A stretch of 5,532 nucleotides of DNA from an uncultured Collinsella sp. (GCA_900540995.1 UQHO01000058.1:1-5532); one strand, 5' to 3'. Numbered from the stretch's first letter, positions 1 through 5,486 are shown. Numbers and translations are program-made. The notes: generated by a model from the letters alone, not told the origin.

Positions 1-126
1 CAGGCCGGCTCCCGCGGCGGCCGTGCCGGTGGTCGCGATAATCGTGGTAGCTATGGCAATAGTCGTGGCGGCAAGCGCGGCGGCAGCTCCCGTCGCCCCG
101 GTGACGGCGGCGGCAAGCGCAAGTAA
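1..126 (+). CDS. C-terminal end of an Arg/Gly-rich protein, probably a DEAD-box RNA helicase (5' truncated)
   Basis: Reading frame 1 is open from the first base to a TAA at 124-126 and encodes the last 41 residues of a protein whose start lies outside the window. The tail is almost entirely Gly, Arg, Ser and Lys, with repeated RGG-type steps (SRGG, GGRAGG, SRGGKRGG), and it ends in GGGKRK. Such basic, disordered RGG tails are typical RNA-binding extensions of bacterial DEAD-box helicases of the DeaD/CsdA type, which unwind structured RNA in ribosome assembly and cold adaptation. No helicase motif is visible here because the core would lie upstream, so the assignment rests on tail composition only. 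Other RNA-binding proteins with RGG tails are possible. A strong terminator follows 34 bp after the stop, so this gene ends its transcription unit and is not linked to the genes downstream. Confidence 0.5.
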   Translation, partial: QAGSRGGRAGGRDNRGSYGNSRGGKRGGSSRRPGDGGGKRK

Positions 127-160
127 CATACGCATCGCCCGCTAGAGCGAGGTGAACCAA

Positions 161-193
161 GGGCCCCGAGCAACTACGCTCGGGGCCCTTTTT
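161..193 (+). terminator. Intrinsic (Rho-independent) terminator after the RGG-tail gene
   Basis: A perfect 10-bp GC-rich stem pairs GGGCCCCGAG (161-170) with CTCGGGGCCC (179-188) around an 8-nt loop (171-178). It is followed at once by five T (189-193), then G and three more T. The A residues at 159-160 can pair with the first two T and lengthen the stem. Polarity fits termination of the + strand gene ending at 126. Confidence 0.95.
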
Positions 194-302
194 GTTTGCC
201 GTATCCGATCGCTAGTTCAAATGTGATTTCCTCGGGAGTGCATCTAGAGGATGCCGTGGGCCTGTTTCCTACCATGCGGCAATGGGTCCCATGGGGTGCG
301 CC

Positions 303-327
303 GTGCATTTTTTGGAGTATTCTGCAG
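303..327 (+). repeat. 25-bp motif, left copy of an inverted pair
   Basis: The sequence reads GTGCA, six T, then GGAGTATTCTGCA and a G. The same layout occurs on the opposite strand at 511-535. The GTGCA tip and the 13-bp core are identical between the copies and the spacer is the same length, 6 nt, but its bases differ (T6 here, AAAAAC in the other copy). The match was read directly from the sequence. Whether it is a protein-binding site or the end of a small element is unknown. Confidence 0.7.
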
Positions 328-423
328 TTCGAGTTGTCTGCATATGATTTGACGTCGCCAACGGTGGCTTTCGGATATCCCTAGCGAGCGTTCTGAGTCA
401 GATTTCGTCGTTTTCCGGAGCAG

Positions 424-470
424 GGGCGCGTCATTCTCGCCATGTCGGAACCCAAAATGACGCAGCGCCC
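424..470. repeat. Bulged hairpin / inverted repeat
   Basis: GCGTCATT (428-435) pairs perfectly with AATGACGC (456-463) across a 20-nt loop. After a 3-nt bulge (464-466) the stem continues with GGGC (424-427) pairing GCCC (467-470), giving 12 bp in all. No T-tract follows, so it is not a normal terminator. It could be part of a structured leader or small RNA. The potential pairing is seen directly; any function is unknown. Confidence 0.4.
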
Positions 471-510
471 TAAAGGTTTGCCCGCTCGGGGTATTGCTGG
501 CGCGGTCACG

Positions 511-535
511 TTGCAGAATACTCCGTTTTTTGCAC
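511..535 (-). repeat. 25-bp motif, right copy of an inverted pair
   Basis: Read on the - strand from 535 to 511, this is GTGCA, AAAAAC, then GGAGTATTCTGCA and an A. It matches the + strand copy at 303-327 in 18 of 25 positions; the differences are the 6-nt spacer and the final base. The two copies face each other with GTGCA outermost, so they could be terminal inverted repeats of a 233-bp element or paired operator sites. I see no clear target-site duplication outside them. Confidence 0.7.
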
Positions 536-574
536 GGGCCAGGATGGGGTACCTCGGGAGAACACGGCGGTATC

Positions 575-612
575 CCGTAAATATATACAATCTGTACCGT
601 AATTTATACAAA
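575..612 (+). repeat. Two AT-rich direct repeats one 22-bp period apart
   Basis: CCGTAAATATATACAA (575-590) is followed by CCGTAATTTATACAAA (597-612). The copies share CCGTAA and TATACAA with one base inserted or lost between them. The 22-bp repeat period is about two turns of the helix, so both copies would face the same side of the DNA, as expected for tandem regulator sites. Each copy also contains TATACA, which resembles a -10 box, so duplicated promoter elements are an alternative. Confidence 0.45.
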
Positions 613-652
613 ACGAAGAGGCAGACAGCGTAGGGTGGGTGCATTGGGGTGC

Positions 653-664
653 TTGGTGCACCAA
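653..664. promoter_or_regulatory. Perfect 12-bp palindrome, operator-like
   Basis: TTGGTGCACCAA is an exact dyad lying 83 bp before the EFR1-type ATG and 20 bp before a TATACT box, which places it around the expected -35 position. The half-site TTGGTGCA recurs at 1520-1527 and, inverted, at 1545-1552 beyond the end of the gene. This repetition suggests a sequence-specific binding site. The regulator is not known. Confidence 0.4.
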
Positions 665-684
665 AACGGGGATCCCATGCGCCG

Positions 685-690
685 TATACT
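685..690 (+). promoter_or_regulatory. Possible -10 box (TATACT) for the EFR1-type gene
   Basis: TATACT matches the TATAAT consensus at five of six positions and lies 56 bp before the chosen ATG. At 16-18 bp upstream there is no good -35 hexamer, only A-rich sequence overlapping the right side of the TTGGTGCACCAA palindrome. If this is a promoter it would probably depend on an activator. The TATACA sequences at 584-589 and 605-610 are weaker alternatives. Confidence 0.3.
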
Positions 691-746
691 CTGGCTGGAT
701 GTGAAAGCGGCTTGACGCGTTGCCAGGCGTAGGGGAGGGTGCCTCG

Positions 747-1508
747 ATGAGCGTATTCGAAATTGTGTTTAGTCCGACGGGTGGAACGCGGAAGGTGTCT
801 GGCCTTGTGGCCGGGGCACTGGGCAAGAATACCGTTACCGTCGATCTGGCCGATAGCGGGCTAGATTTCAGCGCTGTCTCGATGACTGAGGACGACGTGG
901 CCGTAATCTCTGTGCCGGCGTATGCCGGTAGAATCCCGGCTGTGGTGGCTGACCGGTTGGGCATGGTGCGCGGCAACGGGGCTCGGGCTGTTTTGGTTTG
1001 CGTATACGGAAACCGCGCGTTTGAGGACACGCTCGTAGAGCTGGAGGACGTTGCGAAGCGCGCCGTATTTAGGGTTGTTGCAGCGGTTTCTGCTATTGCT
1101 GAGCATTCCGTTGCTCGTCAGTTTGCTGCTGGGCGACCGGATGCGCAGGATGCGGCGCAGCTCGCAGAGTTTGCGCAGCAAATTCAGCAAAAGCTGTTGG
1201 CTGAGGATGCGTCCGGGCCCTCTATCCCCGGCAATCGTCCTTATAAACAAGCCGGAGGTCACCGCATGGCACCCGAGGCAACAGAGGATTGTGTCTCCTG
1301 CGGTGCATGCGCCGCGGCGTGCCCCGTTTGCGCTATCGACAAGAGTGACCCCAAACGAGCAGCTGGCGAGGCGTGCATCTCCTGCATGCGCTGCATCGCC
1401 GTATGTCCGCGAGGTGCTCGCAAGCTTGATTCCAACAAACTATCCGCTGTTTCCCAGATGCTGAGCAAGGTTTGCGTCGCGCGGAAGGAATGCGAGCTCT
1501 TCATCTAG
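747..1508 (+). CDS. EFR1-type ferredoxin: flavodoxin-like domain fused to two [4Fe-4S] motifs
   Basis: This encodes a 253-residue, probably cytoplasmic electron-transfer protein with no signal peptide or membrane segment. The N-terminal part looks like a short flavodoxin: FSPTGGTRK at residues 8-16 resembles the FMN phosphate-binding loop, and PAYAGRIP (57-64) and VYGNR (86-90) are typical of the EFR1 family. A linker around residues 130-175 leads to a bacterial-type 2[4Fe-4S] ferredoxin domain, with cysteines 182, 185, 188 and 192 (followed by Pro) and 210, 213, 216 and 220 (followed by Pro). I chose the ATG at 747 because GGAGGG (734-739) lies 7 nt before it; an in-frame TTG at 720 has no such site. 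EFR1 proteins are common in anaerobes, but their partners are mostly unknown. The gene stands alone, 340 bp before the hydrogenase operon on the same strand, and could supply or accept low-potential electrons; this is an inference from proximity. Its codon use appears less GC-biased than that of the hydrogenase genes. Confidence 0.88.
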   Translation: MSVFEIVFSPTGGTRKVSGLVAGALGKNTVTVDLADSGLDFSAVSMTEDDVAVISVPAYAGRIPAVVADRLGMVRGNGARAVLVCVYGNRAFEDTLVELEDVAKRAVFRVVAAVSAIAEHSVARQFAAGRPDAQDAAQLAEFAQQIQQKLLAEDASGPSIPGNRPYKQAGGHRMAPEATEDCVSCGACAAACPVCAIDKSDPKRAAGEACISCMRCIAVCPRGARKLDSNKLSAVSQMLSKVCVARKECELFI

Positions 1509-1519
1509 CGCAAGTGAGA

Positions 1520-1552
1520 TTGGTGCAAACAAACCTGGCCCTTTTGCACCAA
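1520..1552. repeat. Inverted repeat with TTGGTGCAAA arms
   Basis: TTGGTGCAAA (1520-1529) pairs perfectly with TTTGCACCAA (1543-1552) across a 13-nt loop. It begins 12 bp after the EFR1-type stop codon. The arms carry the same TTGGTGCA half-site as the palindrome upstream of that gene. It is followed by A residues, not T, so it does not resemble a + strand intrinsic terminator. It may be an operator pair or a 3'-end mRNA structure. Confidence 0.65.
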
Positions 1553-1556
1553 AAAC

Positions 1557-1618
1557 GATCCGTTTTCCTCCGTTCCCAAGGGATCATGTGATCCGAAGGA
1601 GACGGAGGAAAACGGATC
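1557..1618. repeat. 62-bp imperfect palindrome with 16-bp perfect arms
   Basis: GATCCGTTTTCCTCCG (1557-1572) is exactly complementary to 1603-1618. Pairing continues on the same register inside, with interruptions, to an inner dyad GGATCA/TGATCC (1581-1594), so the whole element folds as one long hairpin. It is flanked by five A on both sides (1551-1555 and 1619-1623). On the + strand no T-tract follows. On the - strand the hairpin would be followed by G and five T, as in an intrinsic terminator, but no - strand gene is supported beside it. A repetitive palindromic element, a Rho-blocking or RNA-stabilising 3' structure, or a terminator of an antisense transcript are possibilities. Confidence 0.8.
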
Positions 1619-1807
1619 AAAAAGGAAAAATAGTAAGGCGCTCTTTTTCACATTGAATATTGCAATTTGGTAACGCGTTTTATCAAATATGGCATTTATC
1701 TGCGGTAATGTTCTATTTCACCGCTGAGGACGACGTTTCATACCGCCTGCCGAACCGTGTTGCTGCCAAACAACTTTATAGGTCAGTGTGTTGCGTGTAG
1801 CAATTTC

Positions 1808-1827
1808 GCCCGGCCTCGCCTCCGGGC
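1808..1827 (+). repeat. Short GC-rich hairpin in the leader of the hydrogenase operon
   Basis: GCCCGG (1808-1813) pairs with CCGGGC (1822-1827) around an 8-nt loop, ending 8 nt before the Shine-Dalgarno sequence GAGAGGGG (1836-1843). A smaller stem, TTGC/GCAA (1791-1794 with 1800-1803), lies just upstream. In the mRNA these stems would sit directly before the ribosome binding site and could influence translation or transcript stability, but no riboswitch fold is recognisable. Confidence 0.4.
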
Positions 1828-1848
1828 TGCCATGTGAGAGGGGATCTT

Positions 1849-3681
1849 ATGGCTCGACTGCATGTAATGGAACGCAGCCACGCTCAGGCCGTCATGGACG
1901 ACCTGCACGATGCGCTCGGACGTCGTCTGGCGGTGAGTTCGCTCGCTCCGTGTCCCGTTGAGTTTACGGCAGCGCTCGTCAACCTGTGCTCCACCCAGAG
2001 CTGCGGCAAGTGCACGCCCTGCCGCGTGGGCCTGAGCGCGCTGAGCGACCTGCTCGCCGATGTGCTCGAAGGGCGCGCCGATGAGTCCACGCTCAACCTT
2101 ATTGAGCGCACGGCCCGCACCATCTACCTTTCGAGCGACTGCGCCATCGGCTACGAGGCCGGCGCCATGGCGCTCACGGCCATTCGCGGCTTCCGCGACG
2201 ACTTTGAGCACCACATCCGTGTGCACTCCTGCGGCTTTGACCGCGAGGCCCGTGTCCCGTGCGTCTCAGGCTGCCCGGCGCACGTCGACATTCCCGGGTA
2301 CATTTCGCTCGTCGAGGCCGGCCGCTATGCCGATGCCGTCAAGGTCATCCGCAAGAACAATCCGCTTCCGCTCGTCTGCGGCCTGGTGTGCGAGCATCCC
2401 TGCGAGATGCACTGTCGCCGTGGCATGGTCGACGACCCCATGAACATCCTTGCCCTCAAGCGGTTTGCCGTTGAGCATAGCGACCTCAACGACCACAAGC
2501 CACATGTAGTGGACAACACTGGTAAGCGCGTCGCCGTGATCGGCGGCGGCCCGGCCGGTCTTTCTTGCGCCTACTACCTGGCCGTGATGGGCCACAAGGT
2601 GACCATTTTTGAGCAGCGCCACCACCTGGGTGGCATGCTGCGCTACGGAATCCCCAGCTATCGTCTGCCACGCGAGCGCCTGCAGGCCGAGATCGACTGG
2701 ATCATGAGCGCCGGCATCGATGTGGAACTCGACCACTCCGTGAACGGCGAGGAGCTCGCCCGTCTACGCGACGAGTTCGATGCCGTCTACCTAGCCATCG
2801 GTGCCCACAGCGACAAGAAGCTCGGCCTTCCGGGCGAAGAGGCGCCCGGCGTTGAGTCGGCCGTCAAGATGCTGTGTGCCATCGGTGATGACGAGCTGCC
2901 CGACCTAAGCGGCCAGCGCGTGTGCGTCATCGGCGGCGGCAACGTTGCCATGGACGTGGCACGCTCTGCCGTGCGCTGCGGTGCCGAAAAGGTAAGCATC
3001 GTCTACCGCCGTCGCATCTGCGATATGACGGCCCAGGATGCCGAGATCGCCGGTGCCCAGGCCGAGGGCTGCGAAGTGCTGGAGTTGACAGCCCCGCTCG
3101 CCATCGAGACGGGCGAGGACGGTCGCGTGAACGGCCTGCGCGTGCAGCCGCAGATTATCGGCGAGCCCCGCCGCGGTCGTCCGGCTCCGCGTGCCGCCGC
3201 CACGCCCGAGCACGTCATCCCCTGCGAGCGCGTGTTCGTCGCCATTGGCCAGGACATCGATTCCAAGCCGTTTGAGGAGATGGGCATTGCCTGCAAGTGG
3301 GGCTGCGTCGTCACCGATTCGGATGGCGCCGTGCCCAACTTCGATGGCCTCTTTAGCGGCGGCGACTGCCAGACCGGCCCCGCTACCGTCATCCGCGCCA
3401 TCAATGCCGGCCGCGTGGCTTCGGCAAACATCGACCGCTATCTGGGCTTCGACCACAAGATCAAGCTCGACGTGGAGCTGCCGACCGTCCAGTTTAAGGG
3501 CAAGCACGAGTGCGGCCGCTGCGAGCTGGGCGAGCGCGAGGCCGGCGAGCGCATTCACGATTGGAATCTAGTCGAGCAGGGTCTCACCGAGCAGGAGGCG
3601 CGCCAGGAGGCGAGCCGCTGCCTGCGCTGCGACCACTTTGGCTTTGGCGCGTTCCGCGGAGGGAGGAACCTGGAATGGTAG
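1849..3681 (+). CDS. NuoF-type Fe-S domain fused to GltD-like NAD(P)/FAD oxidoreductase, hydrogenase partner subunit
   Basis: A 610-residue soluble flavoprotein, probably linking NAD(P)H to the hydrogenase encoded next. Residues about 36-115 match the C-terminal [4Fe-4S] domain of NuoF: SCGKCTPCR gives C52, C55 and C58, and C98 follows 40 residues later, as in complex I. The FMN/NADH-binding part of NuoF is absent. Residues about 125-215 form a GltD-type Fe-S domain with C128, C138, C142, C177, C181, C185 and C189. A GGGPAG dinucleotide fold for FAD (232-237) and a GGGNVA fold for NAD(P) (362-367) follow; the YRRR at 386-389 after the second fold may favour NADPH, an inference. The C-terminal region has two further pairs, CGRC (555-558) and CLRC (591-594). 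The ATG at 1849 was chosen for the GAGAGGGG sequence 5 nt before it, over a GTG at 1834. The stop overlaps the next start by 7 nt, implying translational coupling. Glutamate synthase beta subunit is the obvious alternative name, but no gltB is seen and the hydrogenase neighbour argues against it. Confidence 0.9.
   Translation: MARLHVMERSHAQAVMDDLHDALGRRLAVSSLAPCPVEFTAALVNLCSTQSCGKCTPCRVGLSALSDLLADVLEGRADESTLNLIERTARTIYLSSDCAIGYEAGAMALTAIRGFRDDFEHHIRVHSCGFDREARVPCVSGCPAHVDIPGYISLVEAGRYADAVKVIRKNNPLPLVCGLVCEHPCEMHCRRGMVDDPMNILALKRFAVEHSDLNDHKPHVVDNTGKRVAVIGGGPAGLSCAYYLAVMGHKVTIFEQRHHLGGMLRYGIPSYRLPRERLQAEIDWIMSAGIDVELDHSVNGEELARLRDEFDAVYLAIGAHSDKKLGLPGEEAPGVESAVKMLCAIGDDELPDLSGQRVCVIGGGNVAMDVARSAVRCGAEKVSIVYRRRICDMTAQDAEIAGAQAEGCEVLELTAPLAIETGEDGRVNGLRVQPQIIGEPRRGRPAPRAAATPEHVIPCERVFVAIGQDIDSKPFEEMGIACKWGCVVTDSDGAVPNFDGLFSGGDCQTGPATVIRAINAGRVASANIDRYLGFDHKIKLDVELPTVQFKGKHECGRCELGEREAGERIHDWNLVEQGLTEQEARQEASRCLRCDHFGFGAFRGGRNLEW
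3658..3666 (+). promoter_or_regulatory. Strong Shine-Dalgarno sequence setting the hydrogenase start
   Basis: GGAGGGAGG lies inside the end of the preceding gene, 8 nt before the ATG at 3675. It supports that start over the in-frame ATG at 3732, which has only GGAG (3720-3723) before it, and over the much longer open frame that extends upstream into the previous gene. Confidence 0.75.
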
Positions 3682-5486
3682 AGCCCAACAAAACCACCGT
3701 CAGCGACAACACCGAAAACGGAGCGCACAATATGGTCAAGCTCACTATCGATAATTGCGAGGTCGTGGTTCCCGAGCACACCACGATCCTGGACGCAGCC
3801 AAGTCCGTCGGCATCCAGATTCCCACCCTGTGCTACCTGCGCGATCTAAACGAGATCGGCGGTTGCCGCGTGTGCGTGGTCGAGGTTGAGGGCTGCGACC
3901 AGCTGGTTGCCGCCTGCAACAACTACGTGCTCGACGGCATGGTGGTCCACACCAACAGCCCCAAGGCGCGCGAAGCCCGTCGCACCAACGTGCAGCTGCT
4001 GCTGTCCCAGCACGATTCGCAGTGCACGAGCTGCGTGCGCAGCGGCAACTGCAACCTGCAGACCATCGCCAACGACCTGGGCATTTTCTATCTGCCGTAT
4101 CAAAGGCATTTGACGGGCGAGGGCTGGGATTTCGATTTTCCCATCATCCGCGAAAACGACAAGTGCATTAAATGCATGCGCTGCATTAAGGTGTGCGAGA
4201 GCGTACAGGGCCTAGGGATCTGGGACCTGACCAACCGCGCCACGCATACCGCCGTGGGTACCCGCGGGCGCGTGCCAATCGGCAAGACCGATTGCGTCGC
4301 GTGCGGCCAGTGCATTACGCATTGTCCGACGGGCGCCCTGCGCGAGCGCGACGATACCGAGACCGTGTTCGATGCTCTCGCCGATCCCGACAAGATCGTG
4401 CTGGTGCAGATTGCGCCGGCCGTGCGCAGCGCTTGGGGCGAGGAACTTGGCATCCCGCGCGAGGAGGCCACCGTTGAGCGTCTGGCTTGCGCGCTGCGCC
4501 GCGTTGGCTTTGAGTACGTGTTTGACACCGATTTCTCGGCCGACCTCACCATTATGGAGGAGGGCTCCGAGCTGCTCGAGCGCCTGGGTGCCGCCGCTAA
4601 GGGTGAGGGTGATGGCCGCGGCTGGCCCATGTTTACGAGCTGCTGCCCGGGCTGGGTGCGCTTTGTGAAGGCGCGTTACCCCGAGTTTGTCGACAGCCTG
4701 TCTACGTCCAAGTCGCCGCAGCAGATGTTCGGCGCTATTGCCAAGACCTACTACGCCAAGGTACTGGGCGTGGATCCCGAGCGCCTGTTCGTGGTGTCCG
4801 TGATGCCGTGCACGGCCAAGAAGGCCGAGTGCGCGCTGCCGAGCATGGTGGGCGAGGACGGCATGCCCGATGTGGACGTTGCGCTGACGGTGCGCGAGAT
4901 GGTGCGCATGATTCGCGCGAGCCACGTGAGCGTGGACACGCTGGTCGAGGAGCCGCTCGATACGCCGCTGGGCTTTGGCACGGGCGCGGGCGTGATCTTT
5001 GGTGCCACGGGCGGCGTGATGGAGGCCGCCGTGCGCTCGGCCTATTACCTGGTGACGGGCAAGAACCCCGATGCGGATTTCTTTACCGACGTGCGTGGCC
5101 TGGATGGCTGGAAGGAAGCCGTCGCCGATATCGATGGCACCAAGGTGTGTGTTGCCGTGGCGCACGGGTTGGGCAACGCCGCCCGCCTGCTCGACGCGAT
5201 TCGCGACGGCCGTGTGAGCTATGACTTCGTTGAGGTTATGGCATGCCCGGGCGGCTGCGTCGGTGGCGGCGGCCAGCCCATCCACGACGGCTGCGAGCTG
5301 GCAGCCGAGCGCGGCCGGGTGCTGTGGGGCCTGGATGCCGCTGCGGGCATTCGCTTCTCGCACGAGAATCCCGATGTTCAGGCGTGCTACCGCGAGTTTT
5401 TGGGCGCGCCGCTTTCGCCGCTGGCCAAGGAGTTGCTGCATACCGACCATCACGCTTGGTCGATGCCCAACGAGGGGGCGTGCTAG
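3675..5486 (+). CDS. hydA: [FeFe] hydrogenase, catalytic subunit with four accessory Fe-S cluster motifs
   Basis: A 603-residue enzyme for reversible proton reduction to H2, modular like Clostridium CpI (about 574 residues) and slightly longer because of its N-terminus. In order it shows a plant-type [2Fe-2S] domain (C53, C64, C67, C81), a NuoG-like His-Cys [4Fe-4S] site (H113, C117, C120, C126), two [4Fe-4S] motifs (C164/167/170/174 and C207/210/213/217) and the H-cluster domain. All three H-cluster signatures are intact: TSCCPGW (321-327), MPCTAKKAE (377-385) and EVMACPGGCVGGGGQP (520-535), so C324, C379, C524 and C528 hold the cluster and C323 is the likely proton-relay cysteine. The C-terminal region (EFLGAPLSPLAKELLHT) resembles the fused small-subunit segment. 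No signal peptide is present, so it is cytoplasmic. The start at 3675 has a strong ribosome binding site; ATG 3732 would remove 19 residues and begin directly at the ferredoxin fold. The maturases HydE, HydF and HydG are not in the window. The GltD-type neighbour suggests the glutamate-synthase-linked subgroup (group A2), not verified. Confidence 0.97.
   Translation: MVEPNKTTVSDNTENGAHNMVKLTIDNCEVVVPEHTTILDAAKSVGIQIPTLCYLRDLNEIGGCRVCVVEVEGCDQLVAACNNYVLDGMVVHTNSPKAREARRTNVQLLLSQHDSQCTSCVRSGNCNLQTIANDLGIFYLPYQRHLTGEGWDFDFPIIRENDKCIKCMRCIKVCESVQGLGIWDLTNRATHTAVGTRGRVPIGKTDCVACGQCITHCPTGALRERDDTETVFDALADPDKIVLVQIAPAVRSAWGEELGIPREEATVERLACALRRVGFEYVFDTDFSADLTIMEEGSELLERLGAAAKGEGDGRGWPMFTSCCPGWVRFVKARYPEFVDSLSTSKSPQQMFGAIAKTYYAKVLGVDPERLFVVSVMPCTAKKAECALPSMVGEDGMPDVDVALTVREMVRMIRASHVSVDTLVEEPLDTPLGFGTGAGVIFGATGGVMEAAVRSAYYLVTGKNPDADFFTDVRGLDGWKEAVADIDGTKVCVAVAHGLGNAARLLDAIRDGRVSYDFVEVMACPGGCVGGGGQPIHDGCELAAERGRVLWGLDAAAGIRFSHENPDVQACYREFLGAPLSPLAKELLHTDHHAWSMPNEGAC

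Larger units (their letters stand above)
194..746. other. Long intergenic region (about 550 bp) with repeats and control-like motifs, no supported gene
   Basis: Between the terminator and the start of the EFR1-type gene I find no convincing coding sequence. The short open frames on either strand lack a ribosome binding site or recognisable protein character, and they cut across inverted repeats. The region is less GC-rich than the genes around it and contains several structured elements, each annotated separately: an inverted pair of 25-bp motifs, a bulged hairpin, a direct repeat of an AT-rich 16-mer, a 12-bp palindrome and a TATACT box. Its length is unusual for a simple promoter region. 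It may hold an untranslated RNA, remnants of a small non-coding mobile element, or multiple regulator sites. No tRNA, rRNA or riboswitch class that I know could be recognised. Confidence 0.6.
1509..1848. other. Intergenic region before the hydrogenase operon
   Basis: This 340-bp stretch has no supported gene. It holds two successive inverted repeats (1520-1552 and 1557-1618), then an AT-rich segment (about 1619-1720) that is the most likely site of the operon's promoter, and a GC-rich hairpin just before the ribosome binding site. I could not find a convincing -35/-10 pair. TTGCAA (1660-1665) with TATCAA (1681-1686) is the nearest but has only a 15-bp spacer. No clear FNR or Rex operator is present. 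No canonical terminator for the gene ending at 1508 is visible, because neither inverted repeat is followed by a T-tract on the + strand. Confidence 0.55.

Noticed and set aside
210..232. GTTCAAAT resembling a tRNA T-loop
   Set aside because: The flanking bases do not form a 5-bp T-stem and no acceptor, D or anticodon arms can be found around it.
196..384. 62-residue open frame on the + strand after the first terminator
   Set aside because: It begins with TTG inside the terminator's T-rich tail, has no ribosome binding site and no recognisable protein features, and it runs through the left 25-bp repeat.
442..633. 63-residue open frame on the + strand starting with ATG
   Set aside because: There is no Shine-Dalgarno sequence before the ATG, which lies in the loop of a hairpin. 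The frame crosses the right 25-bp repeat and the AT-rich direct repeats, so it is more likely chance.
633..659. G-rich stretch with repeated GGTGC, possible G-quadruplex
   Set aside because: Only three runs of three or more G occur and the fourth is GG, so a stable quadruplex is not supported; the repeats are short and irregular.
506..1030. 174-residue antisense open frame across the start of the EFR1-type gene
   Set aside because: It overlaps both control elements and conserved coding sequence and shows no family features; a shadow of the real gene.
1653..1665. TTGAATATTGCAA as a possible Rex, FNR or third copy of the 25-bp motif core
   Set aside because: It fits neither the Rex (TTGTGA-type) nor FNR (TTGAT-N4-ATCAA) pattern, and it matches the GGAGTATTCTGCAA core only with gaps and mismatches.
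1849..3681. Simple glutamate synthase small subunit (gltD)
   Set aside because: The NuoF-type Fe-S domain at the N-terminus, the 7-nt overlap with a hydrogenase gene and the absence of any gltB sequence make a hydrogenase partner more likely.
4212..5453. 413-residue open frame antisense to the hydrogenase gene
   Set aside because: Its composition (very rich in Ala, His, Gly and Arg) is what GC-rich coding DNA produces on the opposite strand. The + strand frame carries the complete conserved hydrogenase motifs.
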